From contig JAMJFQ010000031.1 in NCBI GenBank assembly GCA_023544605.1, positions 1 through 19,026 of the forward strand: 19,026 bases of DNA, written 5' to 3'. The translations under genes were made by a program, and so were the position numbers. The notes beneath the pieces are model-generated. The model did no database searches and was not told the DNA's origin. It saw only the letters and a list, made by a program, of their open reading frames with translations. Shown here one piece after another: positions 1 through 7,581 of the stretch. This DNA comes from ANME-2 cluster archaeon (GTDB taxonomy: Archaea > Halobacteriota > Methanosarcinia > Methanosarcinales > Methanocomedenaceae). The first letter of the stretch is position 1. Every line of letters begins with the position of its first letter.

Positions 1-1
1 G

Positions 2-1291
2 CTGTCCTATATAGACCCGGTAACCTATGATTTTTTGGAAAAATTCGGTCTTGCCACATTGATAGGTATCCTTATCGGTATAGAGCGGGAGCGCAAATCA
101 GATGGCAAAGACATCTTTGCAGGGGCCAGGACATATACTATAACTTCAATATCAGGCATGTTAGGCACATACATTGCCATAAATCAAGGCATGAATGAGA
201 TACTGTACCTGACAATGGTCTTTTTTGTGGTCATAGCCGCGATGACGGTTTATATAAAAAATGTAGTGTACCGGCAGGTAGGGACCACGGGCGGCATCAC
301 TATTTACTTTGTATTCTTGATGGGTGTGATGGTAGCCTTTGACTATTATCTTTTTGCTATAATGGGTGCCGTAGCTGTTACATTTCTGCTGGTAGAAAAA
401 CAAACGCTCAAGGATTTTGCCACTCAGCTGAACCAGGATGAAGTAACCAATGCGGTCCAGTTTTTAATAATAGTATTTATCTTGTTCCCGATAACACCCA
501 ATACCACGGTATTGGAGGTACTGAATCCAAGGTACATTCTGGGCATCGTTGTGATTGTAGCGTCCATTAGTTTTATCAGTTTTTTGTTAATGAAAAAGAC
601 AGGTACTGAGAGAGGCATACCTTTATCAGGTTTTATCGGCGGACTCGTCAACAGCGAAGCCACAACCGGTTCCCTTGCATCTCTGTCCAAGAAGAAGGAC
701 GAACTTTTAGATGCCAGTTTCCGCGGAATAGTGTTGTCAAATGCCACCATGTTAATGAGGAACTTGGTGATCGCTTTTATTGTAGACCCCACTGGACTGG
801 TCTTGTTATTGATGCTGCCACCACAATTGGTTATTATTGCTGTGAACATAGGTATGGTAGTTAAGAGTAACCATTCACATCCCGGGAGTAGCGAGTCATT
901 GAATATTGAATCTCCTTTTGCACTCAAACCCGCGTTCAAGTTCGCATTTGGATTTACTTTCCTTATTCTTGTATCCCATTACCTTAATTTATGGTTCGGC
1001 AGTGCAGGTGTGTTTGTTGTGGCATTGGGTGGGCTCGTTAGTTCTGCCGCAGTTACTGCATCTGTGGGAGCCCTTGCTTTCGGTGGTTCGATATCGCCCA
1101 CAACGGCAGCACTCGTTGCAGTACTGGCAAGCGTGATAAGTACTTCGAACAAGATACTGCTTGTGCGGTTGTCAGGTTCGGATGAACTGGGACAGAAGGT
1201 GAAGAGCAGTTTCTCGATTTTGATGAGTGTGGGTGTGGTCGCACTGGTGATATGGGGCTTTGCTCTGCCCCTGGTTGAAAGCTTACTGTAA
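2..1291 (+). CDS. MgtC/SapB-like, DUF4010 family membrane protein (5' end outside window)
   Basis: This is a polytopic membrane protein. Its N-terminal part carries the MgtC-like sequence LIGILIGIERER followed by a GART segment. The C-terminal half is DUF4010-like, with conserved stretches GFIGGLVNSEATTGSL and SAAVTASVGALAFGG and many hydrophobic helices, probably ten or more. The frame stays open to the left edge (…SYIDPVTYDFLEKFG), so the TTG at 35 is unlikely to be the true start. The start probably lies just upstream of the window and the gene is 5'-partial here. MgtC-type domains are linked to magnesium or acid stress in bacteria, but the substrate of DUF4010 proteins is not established, so no transport role is claimed. 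The gene stands alone, with no same-strand neighbour closer than about 120 bp downstream. Family assignment is confident; function is not. Confidence 0.82.
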   Translation: MSYIDPVTYDFLEKFGLATLIGILIGIERERKSDGKDIFAGARTYTITSISGMLGTYIAINQGMNEILYLTMVFFVVIAAMTVYIKNVVYRQVGTTGGITIYFVFLMGVMVAFDYYLFAIMGAVAVTFLLVEKQTLKDFATQLNQDEVTNAVQFLIIVFILFPITPNTTVLEVLNPRYILGIVVIVASISFISFLLMKKTGTERGIPLSGFIGGLVNSEATTGSLASLSKKKDELLDASFRGIVLSNATMLMRNLVIAFIVDPTGLVLLLMLPPQLVIIAVNIGMVVKSNHSHPGSSESLNIESPFALKPAFKFAFGFTFLILVSHYLNLWFGSAGVFVVALGGLVSSAAVTASVGALAFGGSISPTTAALVAVLASVISTSNKILLVRLSGSDELGQKVKSSFSILMSVGVVALVIWGFALPLVESLL

Positions 1292-1409
1292 TAGCCCCTA
1301 TCTTTGCTGATATTTGTATTTTGTCACACGGCAAAGAATATTTATAATAAACACAGGAATATATTTCTTAATCCATATGTTAGATGTAATATTGAGGAGA
1401 AACTGAAAA

Positions 1410-1571
1410 ATGAGTGATGGTGTGTACAGAGGTCATCCTATCAGGATTGATGACCTTGCGGTGATGGTCGCAAGTGATTGTGTGGAACTCAGGTCATTTT
1501 TTCCCACACCGTTCATGGACGTAGCATCTGTTTTTATCCAGTGTGGAAACGCAATGGTCATACGCCAGTAA
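1410..1571 (+). CDS. Possible 53-aa small protein, unrecognised
   Basis: A short ATG frame of 53 codons begins MSDGVYRGHPIRIDDL and ends AMVIRQ. It is preceded by GAGGAGA at 1394-1400, a good ribosome binding site 9 nt before the ATG. A TATA-like TTTATAAT lies at about 1341-1348, giving a plausible short leader. The middle is moderately hydrophobic (FPTPFMDVASVFIQCG) with two cysteines, but it is not a clear membrane helix. I do not recognise the family. It could be a real small gene or a remnant. The case rests on the ribosome site and promoter spacing, not on homology. Confidence 0.45.
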   Translation: MSDGVYRGHPIRIDDLAVMVASDCVELRSFFPTPFMDVASVFIQCGNAMVIRQ

Positions 1572-1615
1572 GCCAGGCAAGAAAATCCTCCCTTCGGTCG
1601 GATTAACTTGAGTAC

Positions 1616-1632
1616 ATAATCTTATAGATTAT
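1616..1632. repeat. Inverted repeat ATAATC-5-GATTAT upstream of moaA
   Basis: There are two perfect 6-bp arms (1616-1621 and 1627-1632) separated by TTATA, about 95 bp before the MoaA-like start. It is dyad-symmetric and A/T-rich, so it may be an operator or simply chance in A/T-rich intergenic DNA. The surrounding stretch 1572-1690 holds no gene that I can support. Confidence 0.25.
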
Positions 1633-1692
1633 ATACAACAAGAAACTGTGGCCAAAATGAGATGATGTAACCAAATTAGGTTAATCAACACA

Positions 1693-1700
1693 TTTAAATT
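1693..1700 (+). promoter_or_regulatory. TATA-like box for the moaA gene
   Basis: TTTAAATT lies 27-34 nt before the ATG at 1727. This is the archaeal TATA spacing for a transcript that starts at or very near the start codon. No Shine-Dalgarno precedes the ATG, which agrees with a leaderless mRNA. A second A/T run (TTTATAT, 1712-1718) is too close to the ATG to serve. Confidence 0.5.
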
Positions 1701-1726
1701 AACCGGTTGCATTTATATCTTTATCT

Positions 1727-2626
1727 ATGCAACACGGTATGCTCATTGACCCCTACAATCGTAAGATAACAAGCCTGCGCATATCTATTACCAGTCAGTG
1801 TAACCTCAATTGTTTCTACTGCCATAACGAAGGGCAAAGCAGGCATGAGTCGCAAATGAGTGCCGGACATATTGCCAATGTCATTAAAACAGCAGCTAAA
1901 CTGGGAGTAACAAAAGTGAAGTTCTCAGGTGGTGAACCTCTGATGCGACAGGATTTCGAGGATATCCTGGCAGCAATGCCTAAATTTCGAAACGTCTCTG
2001 CCACCACCAACGGGATACTGCTCTTAAAAAGGGCAGCGACACTCAAATCTGCCGGGCTGGACCGGGTCAATGTCAGCCTTGATACGATGCAACCCCAAAC
2101 CTATGCCAGAATATGCCAGTGCAGCGAAAATATACACCGTATGGTGCTGGAAGGTATATATTCTGCAATAGACGCCGGCCTGACCCCTGTAAAATTGAAC
2201 ATGGTAATGCTCAAAGGTATCAATGAGGATGAACTGGATGATATGATATCATTTGCAAGAGGGTTTGACGGAGATGTGATTCTACAGATAATCGAACCCT
2301 TGGACTTTGGTAATTATGGTGGCAGTGTTGATATGGATGCCATTGAAATGGACCTTGAATCCAGAGCATCAGATGTGGTTGAGCGAAAGATGCACCGTAG
2401 AAAGAAGTATATGGTGGATGGTGCTGAAGTGGAAGTAGTAAGACCTATTGACAATTCCCGGTTCTGTGCCAATTGTAACCGTATCAGGCTGACCGCTAAT
2501 GGTAATCTGAAACCCTGCCTGCTGGTGAACGACAACCTTGTTGACATAAGTAATGCAGATATACATGAATTAGAAACATTATTCTATAAAGCCGTAAGCC
2601 TGCGCGAGCCGTTCTATAAAGGTTGA
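1727..2626 (+). CDS. moaA: GTP 3',8-cyclase, MoaA-like radical SAM enzyme
   Basis: MoaA uses radical SAM chemistry to convert GTP to 3',8-cyclo-7,8-dihydro-GTP, the first step of molybdopterin/tungstopterin synthesis. The radical-SAM cluster motif CNLNCFYC (C25, C29, C32) is followed by SGGEPLMR, the SAM-binding segment. The second, MoaA-specific cluster is C247-x2-C250-x13-C264 in CANCNRIRLTANGNLKPC. Length (299 aa) fits archaeal MoaA. The protein ends FYKG, with one terminal glycine rather than the GG tail that matters in well-studied bacterial MoaA. The start was chosen at the first ATG because the TATA-like box sits about 30 nt upstream; the ATG at 1739 is an alternative. The product pathway would serve the AOR-family enzyme encoded about 8 kb away. 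Confidence 0.9.
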   Translation: MQHGMLIDPYNRKITSLRISITSQCNLNCFYCHNEGQSRHESQMSAGHIANVIKTAAKLGVTKVKFSGGEPLMRQDFEDILAAMPKFRNVSATTNGILLLKRAATLKSAGLDRVNVSLDTMQPQTYARICQCSENIHRMVLEGIYSAIDAGLTPVKLNMVMLKGINEDELDDMISFARGFDGDVILQIIEPLDFGNYGGSVDMDAIEMDLESRASDVVERKMHRRKKYMVDGAEVEVVRPIDNSRFCANCNRIRLTANGNLKPCLLVNDNLVDISNADIHELETLFYKAVSLREPFYKG

Positions 2627-2633
2627 CATTTAA

Positions 2634-2674
2634 AGACCGGTATTCATAGACCGATATTCAAAGGCTGGTATCAG
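2634..2674. repeat. Degenerate 14-bp tandem repeat between convergent genes
   Basis: AGACCGGTATTCAT (2634-2647) is followed directly by AGACCGATATTCAA (2648-2661), 12 of 14 bases identical, and then by a weaker third copy, AGGCTGGTATCAGG (2662-2675). The array fills the gap between the MoaA-like stop and the end of the convergent SpoIIM-like gene and slightly overlaps the latter. It is probably a slippage product; no function is evident. Confidence 0.5.
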
Positions 2675-3306
2675 GATATTAGTAAATAGACAATGGGCGA
2701 GGTAACGAATGTCTCGATGAGAGCAGCGATAAACAGCAACGGTACAATTACTTTGATAAAGAACCTGATTGCTTGGAATAATTCCTGTTTAATGCTTACA
2801 TCCATTTTGTTGGATATTTTCAGGAATGCAAGATAGCCAAGTCTCAGACCCATGGCTGCACTGATAAATATCATGGGCAGCTCGATTATTCCGTGTGGGA
2901 TGAGTGCGGCCAGTACTACAAGTATCCCGATTTCCCGGGCAGCATCGAACACCACTACACCAATAAAAAAGCCGTTAACTGCAATGAACAGTACAGGCCA
3001 GAGCCCAAAAACCACTCCGAACAGCATGGCAAGAAAACTATTGAGCGTGTTGTTGGCAAAGATGAACAGCATAATGACCAGGGGAGATTCGCCTGCAATC
3101 CAGCCATAGGATTCTTCGAACTGCCCCATCAGTTGTTCAATGATTCCCGGGTTGTAGTATCCTGACAGGTATCCTGCCACAACACAAACCACGAACAGGC
3201 TTATAATAATCAGAAGATACGGGCGCAGCAGTATGATGTACGCGCGAACTTCTGGTGTGGTACTACGTACGGGGTCATTCCAAAAAGCTTCATCAGTATC
3301 AGTCAT
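2671..3306 (-). CDS. Stage II sporulation protein M-like (SpoIIM/DUF95) membrane protein
   Basis: This 211-aa integral membrane protein carries the SpoIIM/DUF95 signature. It shows a first helix at about residues 28-48, FIFANNTLNSFLAMLFG at about 81-97, a NGFFIG segment, PHGIIELP at 137-144, and a closing GLRLG motif. In Bacillus, SpoIIM acts in engulfment with SpoIID/SpoIIP. Archaea do not sporulate, and the archaeal family's role is unknown, so only the family name is given. Its start codon overlaps the stop of the upstream DUF63 gene by 4 bp (ATGA), indicating translational coupling in one operon. It converges on the MoaA-like gene. Confidence 0.88.
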   Translation of the reverse strand: MTDTDEAFWNDPVRSTTPEVRAYIILLRPYLLIIISLFVVCVVAGYLSGYYNPGIIEQLMGQFEESYGWIAGESPLVIMLFIFANNTLNSFLAMLFGVVFGLWPVLFIAVNGFFIGVVVFDAAREIGILVVLAALIPHGIIELPMIFISAAMGLRLGYLAFLKISNKMDVSIKQELFQAIRFFIKVIVPLLFIAALIETFVTSPIVYLLIS

Positions 3307-4151
3307 ATCCCCAATATCATCCGTACCGTATTTCTGGTCGCCGGTGCCAGGCCAAGTACAATGATGGTCAGTTTCACAAGGTCTCTAAGCCGCTTTGATT
3401 CATCATCATCATCGAACTGGGTATCAAGAATGTATATTACTGGAATGAATATCATGAGTTTTAAAGGGAACATAATACTGGCCGACCCTGTCATGTCGAT
3501 AAGGAAAGAGGGTACAACGTGTTTCTCGTAGTAACCCAGAATGTCCACACCAAAGAAAGTGGACGAGGCATCCAGCAGGTGTACCAGGAGTATGGTGATA
3601 TTGATGCGCTGGGTGAACATGTTATATCTAGCGCGACTGGCTACCAGATATACTATTATTGTTAGTGCAACTCCCATAATTGGTATTATGACCAATGCTT
3701 TGATGTTGATGATACTTTCATTGGATAGCAGCACTCCAAGATTGACCAGTATCCACACAATTCCTGCAGCCCCGAACGCTTTTTTCCAGTCATCCACGAA
3801 GCCGGCCCTGTGCAGTGCGATTGAGAGGACAAGGAGTAGAACGGTTATCAGGAACATCAGGATGTAAATGGGCGGGGTGATGAACAGGTACTGCCATGGG
3901 GGCTTGAACAGTTCGGCATCTTCAAAGACCCTGAGAGTGGAGCCGGCAATGATATAGGGAATGATGGTCTTAATGAAATCCCAGTCCGCCTTCACGTCAA
4001 GTTTTTCGAGTAATTGTAGTACACCGAACAGGCACAGTCCCAGTATAATTGCCCAGGTTATCGTGTTAACAGGGTTGTAGCCGGTGTCATAGATTATAGG
4101 GTCAATATAGTATTTATATAAAAAACTCTGTATGCCTTCTAAAATCCCCAT
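3303..4151 (-). CDS. DUF63 family archaeal membrane protein
   Basis: This 282-aa multi-pass protein is typical of the archaeal DUF63 family. It has an N-terminal motif YYIDPIIYDTGYNPVNT (residues 14-30), AGSTLRVFEDA (69-79), then about seven hydrophobic helices, with DDDDESKR near the C-terminus. The function of the family is unknown. It is first in a two-gene operon with the SpoIIM-like gene (4-bp overlap) and diverges from egsA across only 30 bp. GAGG lies 9 nt before the ATG on the coding strand, and a TATA-like CTATAATATC lies further upstream, inside the shared spacer. Because both operon members are membrane proteins, a joint membrane complex is plausible but is inference only. Confidence 0.85.
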   Translation of the reverse strand: MGILEGIQSFLYKYYIDPIIYDTGYNPVNTITWAIILGLCLFGVLQLLEKLDVKADWDFIKTIIPYIIAGSTLRVFEDAELFKPPWQYLFITPPIYILMFLITVLLLVLSIALHRAGFVDDWKKAFGAAGIVWILVNLGVLLSNESIINIKALVIIPIMGVALTIIVYLVASRARYNMFTQRINITILLVHLLDASSTFFGVDILGYYEKHVVPSFLIDMTGSASIMFPLKLMIFIPVIYILDTQFDDDDESKRLRDLVKLTIIVLGLAPATRNTVRMILGI

Positions 4152-4181
4152 AGTTTATAACCTCGTACGATATTATAGGAT
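4152..4181. promoter_or_regulatory. 30-bp bidirectional promoter region, DUF63 / egsA
   Basis: Only 30 bp separate the two divergent start codons. On the plus strand, TTTATAA at 4154-4160 is about 25 nt before the egsA ATG, giving a leaderless transcript. On the minus strand, TATAATA (complement of 4171-4177) is about 23 nt before the DUF63 ATG. The two TATA-like elements are interleaved, so the promoters must share or compete for initiation factors. The inference rests on spacing alone. Confidence 0.5.
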
Positions 4182-5273
4182 ATGTTTTACATGAACGAGC
4201 TAAATGCTGACATATCCAGTTCCAGATGGATGCTATTACCAAGAAATGTGGTTGTTGGTAACAGTGTGATCAATGATATTGGTAACGTATGCAACGCACT
4301 TAAACTTAATGGGAATGCTTTGATAGTGAGTGGGCCAACCACTTTGCATAAAGCCGCAAAAACAGTAGCTCAGGTACTTGAAGATACAGGATGTAATGTT
4401 CATTCAACAGTCGTGGAGCGAGCAGAAATAAGCGAAGTTGAAAAAGTAGAGAGTCTTATCTCACAGTTCGACCCTAAAACCCAGATCTTCCTGCTTGGCG
4501 TGGGCGGTGGCAAGGCCATCGACATAGCAAAACTGGCATCATACAGGGTAGGGTGTAGTTTTATCAGCGTACCTACAGCCGCATCCCATGACGGTATTGT
4601 ATCATCCCGTGCTTCGATTTCACATGATGGCGTGAGCGCATCCATAGAGGCCGAACCACCCGTTGCAGTAGTGGCAGATACCCAGATCATAGCCAAAGCA
4701 CCATTCAGGTTATTGGCTTCAGGTTGTGGTGATATCATATCAAAATGTACTGCGGTACAGGACTGGGAACTGGCACACAGGCTCAAGGATACCAAGATCA
4801 GTGAGTATGCATCACACCTGTCTATGATGACAGCCAAGATACTCATGGATTCAGCAGAATCCATCAAGCCCGACCTCCCTGAATCTGCCAGGATGGTGGT
4901 CAAGGCACTGGTGGCCAGTGGCGTAGCTATGAGCATTGCAGGCTCATCCAGACCTGCCAGCGGTTCTGAACATAAGTTCAGTCATGCATTGAACCAGATC
5001 GCTCCACAGCCTGCATTGCATGGGGAACAGTGCGGTGTGGGTTCGATAATGATGATGTACCTCCATGGAGGGGACTGGCAGAAAATACGTAAGACCCTTG
5101 AGACCATAGGCGCACCCATCAATGCCAAAGAACTGGGTATTGACCCGGAAGATATAATCAAGGCTCTGGTAAATGCACATACCATACGTCCGGAACGATA
5201 CACTATATTGGGCACTGGATTAACACAAGGGGCAGCAAGAAGGATTGCAAGGATTACCCAGGTCATTGATTGA
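4182..5273 (+). CDS. egsA: sn-Glycerol-1-phosphate dehydrogenase
   Basis: The enzyme reduces dihydroxyacetone phosphate to sn-glycerol-1-phosphate with NAD(P)H, which sets the stereochemistry of archaeal membrane lipids. It belongs to the iron/zinc-dependent dehydroquinate-synthase-like fold. The nucleotide-binding loop GVGGGKAID is at residues 107-115 and PTAASHDGIVSS at 131-142. Likely metal ligands are D184 (GCGDIISK), H264 (GSEHKFSH) and H280 (LHGEQCG). Length of 363 aa is normal for the family. ATG 4182 was taken because the TATA-like element is about 25 nt upstream; the ATG at 4191 would shorten the protein by three residues. It diverges from the DUF63/SpoIIM-like operon and is followed, after a promoter-like gap, by UPF0179. 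Confidence 0.95.
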   Translation: MFYMNELNADISSSRWMLLPRNVVVGNSVINDIGNVCNALKLNGNALIVSGPTTLHKAAKTVAQVLEDTGCNVHSTVVERAEISEVEKVESLISQFDPKTQIFLLGVGGGKAIDIAKLASYRVGCSFISVPTAASHDGIVSSRASISHDGVSASIEAEPPVAVVADTQIIAKAPFRLLASGCGDIISKCTAVQDWELAHRLKDTKISEYASHLSMMTAKILMDSAESIKPDLPESARMVVKALVASGVAMSIAGSSRPASGSEHKFSHALNQIAPQPALHGEQCGVGSIMMMYLHGGDWQKIRKTLETIGAPINAKELGIDPEDIIKALVNAHTIRPERYTILGTGLTQGAARRIARITQVID

Positions 5274-5288
5274 TATGGTCCCTCTTAA

Positions 5289-5302
5289 AATAATATATTA
5301 TT
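5289..5302. promoter_or_regulatory. A/T palindrome with TATA-like core before UPF0179
   Basis: AATAATATATTATT is a perfect 14-bp palindrome about 45-55 bp before the UPF0179 start. It probably contains the TATA element of that gene. With the Shine-Dalgarno at 5333-5337 this implies a leadered transcript. The dyad symmetry may be incidental in such A/T-rich DNA. Confidence 0.35.
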
Positions 5303-5345
5303 AACTACGTAAAGATAATTATACTAAAGATCAGGAGAATGAAGA

Positions 5346-5792
5346 ATGGACGAAGATACAATTGTAACTCTCATTGGCGTTAGAATGGCAAAACCGGGAA
5401 CTGTATTTGAATTCAGGGGACGGACCCCTGATTGTGAGGGCTGTAAGCTGAACAATACCTGTTTGAACCTGGATCGTGGCGGCCATTATAAGATAGTGGA
5501 AGTAAGAGACGCACCTCCCCTGGATTGTGCCGTGCATGATAAAGGTGTACAGGCTGTTGAAGTGGTTGAGGCGCCCTGGACCGTGCTCCTTGAGAGCAGG
5601 GTGGCGCGAGAGGGTTCAGCAGTTACATATGAGCCAATAGCATGTAGTGAATCAGATTGTGATATGTTTGATATGTGCCAGAGACCAGGTCCCATCCCTG
5701 GGAACAGATATATTATCATTAATGTGGTTAGCGAGCCCGAAGGTGAATGTGCTAAAGGGTTATCTCTAAAGATCGTGGAGATGAAAAAATAG
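5346..5792 (+). CDS. UPF0179 family cysteine-rich archaeal protein
   Basis: This 148-aa protein matches the archaeal UPF0179 family, whose function is unknown. Eight cysteines fall into two similar groups: C30-x2-C33-x5-C39 with C61, and C100-x4-C105-x5-C111 with C135. Each half therefore looks like a four-cysteine site, suggesting an internal duplication with two metal or iron-sulfur sites; that is inference. AGGAG at 5333-5337 lies 8 nt before the ATG, a clear ribosome binding site. The protein has no membrane helix or signal peptide. It lies between egsA and the DUF5350-like gene, each apparently with its own promoter. Confidence 0.88.
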   Translation: MDEDTIVTLIGVRMAKPGTVFEFRGRTPDCEGCKLNNTCLNLDRGGHYKIVEVRDAPPLDCAVHDKGVQAVEVVEAPWTVLLESRVAREGSAVTYEPIACSESDCDMFDMCQRPGPIPGNRYIIINVVSEPEGECAKGLSLKIVEMKK

Positions 5793-5881
5793 GGTACCGT
5801 TAATTATAAGCATACGAGACACAATGTAAGACGACCAATTCAAATCTGAACAATACAAATCATATCATCGGAGGATAATCT

Positions 5882-6055
5882 ATGGGAAAAACCGGTTCAA
5901 TAGAATGGGGCCGCATAAAAGGCAGGAAGGGCAAGGTCAGGTTAGTTGAAAAGAGCAATATGACTCACAAGCGCCCCGGTCCTGCACAGCGGTTCAATTC
6001 AGCGGGTGCCAAGCGCAGACGGTTCAAGCGGTCTGAAAAGGCAATACAGAAATAA
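5882..6055 (+). CDS. 57-aa basic protein, DUF5350-like
   Basis: A 57-codon frame starts MGKTGSIEWGRIKGRKGKVR and continues through HKRPGPAQRFNSAGAKRRRF. It is very rich in Lys and Arg. The sequence resembles the small methanogen family DUF5350 as I remember it; the assignment was made from memory and not searched. The strong GGAGG at 5870-5874, 7 nt before the ATG, and the GC-rich hairpin with a T run just after the stop both show that it is an expressed gene. A TATA-like TTAATTATAAG near 5808-5818 suggests its own promoter. Composition suggests RNA or ribosome binding, but there is no direct evidence for a role. Confidence 0.8.
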   Translation: MGKTGSIEWGRIKGRKGKVRLVEKSNMTHKRPGPAQRFNSAGAKRRRFKRSEKAIQK

Positions 6056-6067
6056 GTTTTATTGATG

Positions 6068-6093
6068 GCGCCGATTCCGGCGCACTGCTTTTT
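6068..6093 (+). terminator. GC hairpin with T5 tract after the DUF5350-like gene
   Basis: GCGCCG (6068-6073), loop ATTC, and CGGCGC (6078-6083) form a perfect 6-bp stem. It is followed by ACTGC and TTTTT (6089-6093). It begins 13 bp after the stop codon and resembles an intrinsic terminator. Confidence 0.65.
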
Positions 6094-6126
6094 GTGTGGT
6101 TATTTGGATAATATAAAACATTTAAT

Positions 6127-6143
6127 ATACTACTTGTTAGTAT
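6127..6143. promoter_or_regulatory. Inverted repeat ATACTA-5-TAGTAT upstream of trpB2
   Basis: Perfect 6-bp arms surround CTTGT, 62-78 bp before the TrpB2 start. A related half-site (ATACT) occurs about 30 bp further on. It may be an operator for this gene. It is not the TGTACA-type TRP box known for TrpY of Methanothermobacter. Sequence support is limited to symmetry and position. Confidence 0.25.
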
Positions 6144-6204
6144 GATTTATGGTAATATACTGATGTATTTATCTATGTATTTTTACAATCAGGTGTGAGT
6201 TATT

Positions 6205-7509
6205 ATGGAAAATACAAAAATAATACTTGACGAGAATGAGATTCCAAGGTCATGGTATAACATCCTGCCTGACCTTCCGACACCATTGGAACCGCCATTG
6301 AATCCTGGCACCAATGAGCCCATTGGTCCGGATGACCTATCACCCATATTCCCCATGAGCCTTATCAAGCAGGAAATGAGCTCGGACCGCTACATCGACA
6401 TCCCTGAAGTAGTACGGGATATTTACCGGCTGTGGAGACCTTCTCCACTGTACCGTGCTCATCGGCTGGAAGCGACTCTCAAGACACCTGCTAAGATATA
6501 TTATAAGTACGAAGGCGTGAGCCCGGCAGGCAGCCATAAACCCAACACTTCTGTGGCCCAGGCCTACTACAATATGAAGGAAGGGGTTGAGCGTATCAGT
6601 ACCGAGACCGGCGCCGGGCAGTGGGGCAGCGCACTGGCTATGGCCTGCAGTTTCTTTGACATCGAATGTATGGTCTATATGGTCAAGGCAAGTTACCACC
6701 AGAAACCTTACCGCAAATCCCTGATAAACCTGTGGGGAGCCAAGGTGATCCCCTCACCCAGTACTCAGACACAGGCGGGCAGGTCCATACTGGAGAAATA
6801 TCCTGATACCTCAGGAAGCCTTGGTATTGCTATCAGCGAGGCTGTGGAGGATGCGGCTACCCATGAGAATACCAAGTATTCACTTGGCAGTGTGCTCAAT
6901 CATGTGATGCTGCACCAGACAATCATCGGCCAGGAAGCAAAGACACAGTTAGCAAAGGTGGATGATTACCCTGATATAGTCATTGGATGCGTGGGAGGAG
7001 GGAGCAATTTTTCAGGTGTCAGTTTCCCATTCCTGCAGGATAAGATCAAAGATGGTAAAGAGATCGATGTAGTGGCTGTGGAGCCTTCTGCATGTCCTAC
7101 CCTGACGGGAGGCGAGTTCAGGTATGATTTCGGTGATACAGCCGAGATGACACCGCTTCTTAAGATGTACACCCTCGGTCACGAATTCGTGCCGCCACCA
7201 ATACATGCAGGCGGGTTGAGGTATCACGGTGATTCCCCCATCATAAGCCGGCTGTATGCGGATGGTTTAATACGGGCCGAAGCTTACCACCAGACAGAGA
7301 TATTCGATGCTGCTGTGACCTTTGCCAGGTCGGAAGGTATTGCGCCGGCACCTGAATCGGCTCATGCCATCAAGTCTGCCATCGATGCGGCCTTAAAGTG
7401 CAAAAAAACAGGTGAGCAGAAGACCATTTTGTTCAATCTCAGCGGTCACGGGCATTTCGATATGGCTGCATATGACAGCTACTTCAGCGGTGCTATGAGC
7501 GACGATTAA
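6205..7509 (+). CDS. trpB2: Tryptophan synthase beta-like protein, TrpB2 type
   Basis: This is a PLP-dependent enzyme of the TrpB2 branch (long, 434 aa), found in many archaea beside or instead of TrpB1. The family condenses indole or phosphoserine/serine substrates to tryptophan. The PLP lysine is K112 in GSHKPN, the catalytic-region glutamate is E134 in TETGAGQWG, and the phosphate-binding loop is GCVGGGSNF at 261-269. The C-terminal SGHGHFD motif is intact. The N-terminal extension (residues 1-70, with PLEPPLNPGTNEPI) is typical of TrpB2 rather than TrpB1. No trpA or other trp gene is nearby, so it may work independently of TrpA. AGGTG at 6191-6195 lies 9 nt before the ATG. A strong hairpin terminator follows. 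Confidence 0.93.
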   Translation: MENTKIILDENEIPRSWYNILPDLPTPLEPPLNPGTNEPIGPDDLSPIFPMSLIKQEMSSDRYIDIPEVVRDIYRLWRPSPLYRAHRLEATLKTPAKIYYKYEGVSPAGSHKPNTSVAQAYYNMKEGVERISTETGAGQWGSALAMACSFFDIECMVYMVKASYHQKPYRKSLINLWGAKVIPSPSTQTQAGRSILEKYPDTSGSLGIAISEAVEDAATHENTKYSLGSVLNHVMLHQTIIGQEAKTQLAKVDDYPDIVIGCVGGGSNFSGVSFPFLQDKIKDGKEIDVVAVEPSACPTLTGGEFRYDFGDTAEMTPLLKMYTLGHEFVPPPIHAGGLRYHGDSPIISRLYADGLIRAEAYHQTEIFDAAVTFARSEGIAPAPESAHAIKSAIDAALKCKKTGEQKTILFNLSGHGHFDMAAYDSYFSGAMSDD

Positions 7510-7518
7510 AGGATAATA

Positions 7519-7549
7519 GGGTGCCTGATGGCACCCAACATACCTTTTT
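7519..7549 (+). terminator. Hairpin terminator after trpB2
   Basis: GGGTGCC (7519-7525), loop TGAT, and GGCACCC (7530-7536) form a perfect 7-bp stem. The T5 run at 7545-7549 lies nine bases later. It starts 9 bp after the trpB2 stop. The T run may also form part of the TATA region (TTTTTAAAATAAT) of the next gene. Confidence 0.65.
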
Positions 7550-7581
7550 AAAATAATACATCATCTATATCCTGGATTTAT

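Noticed and set aside
424..939. Long antisense frame inside the MgtC/DUF4010 gene
   Set aside because: It is a shadow of a clear membrane-protein gene, with no recognisable domain or promoter.
1305..1342. TCTTTGC … GCAAAGA stem after the first gene
   Set aside because: The loop is over 20 nt and no T run follows, so a terminator is not supported.
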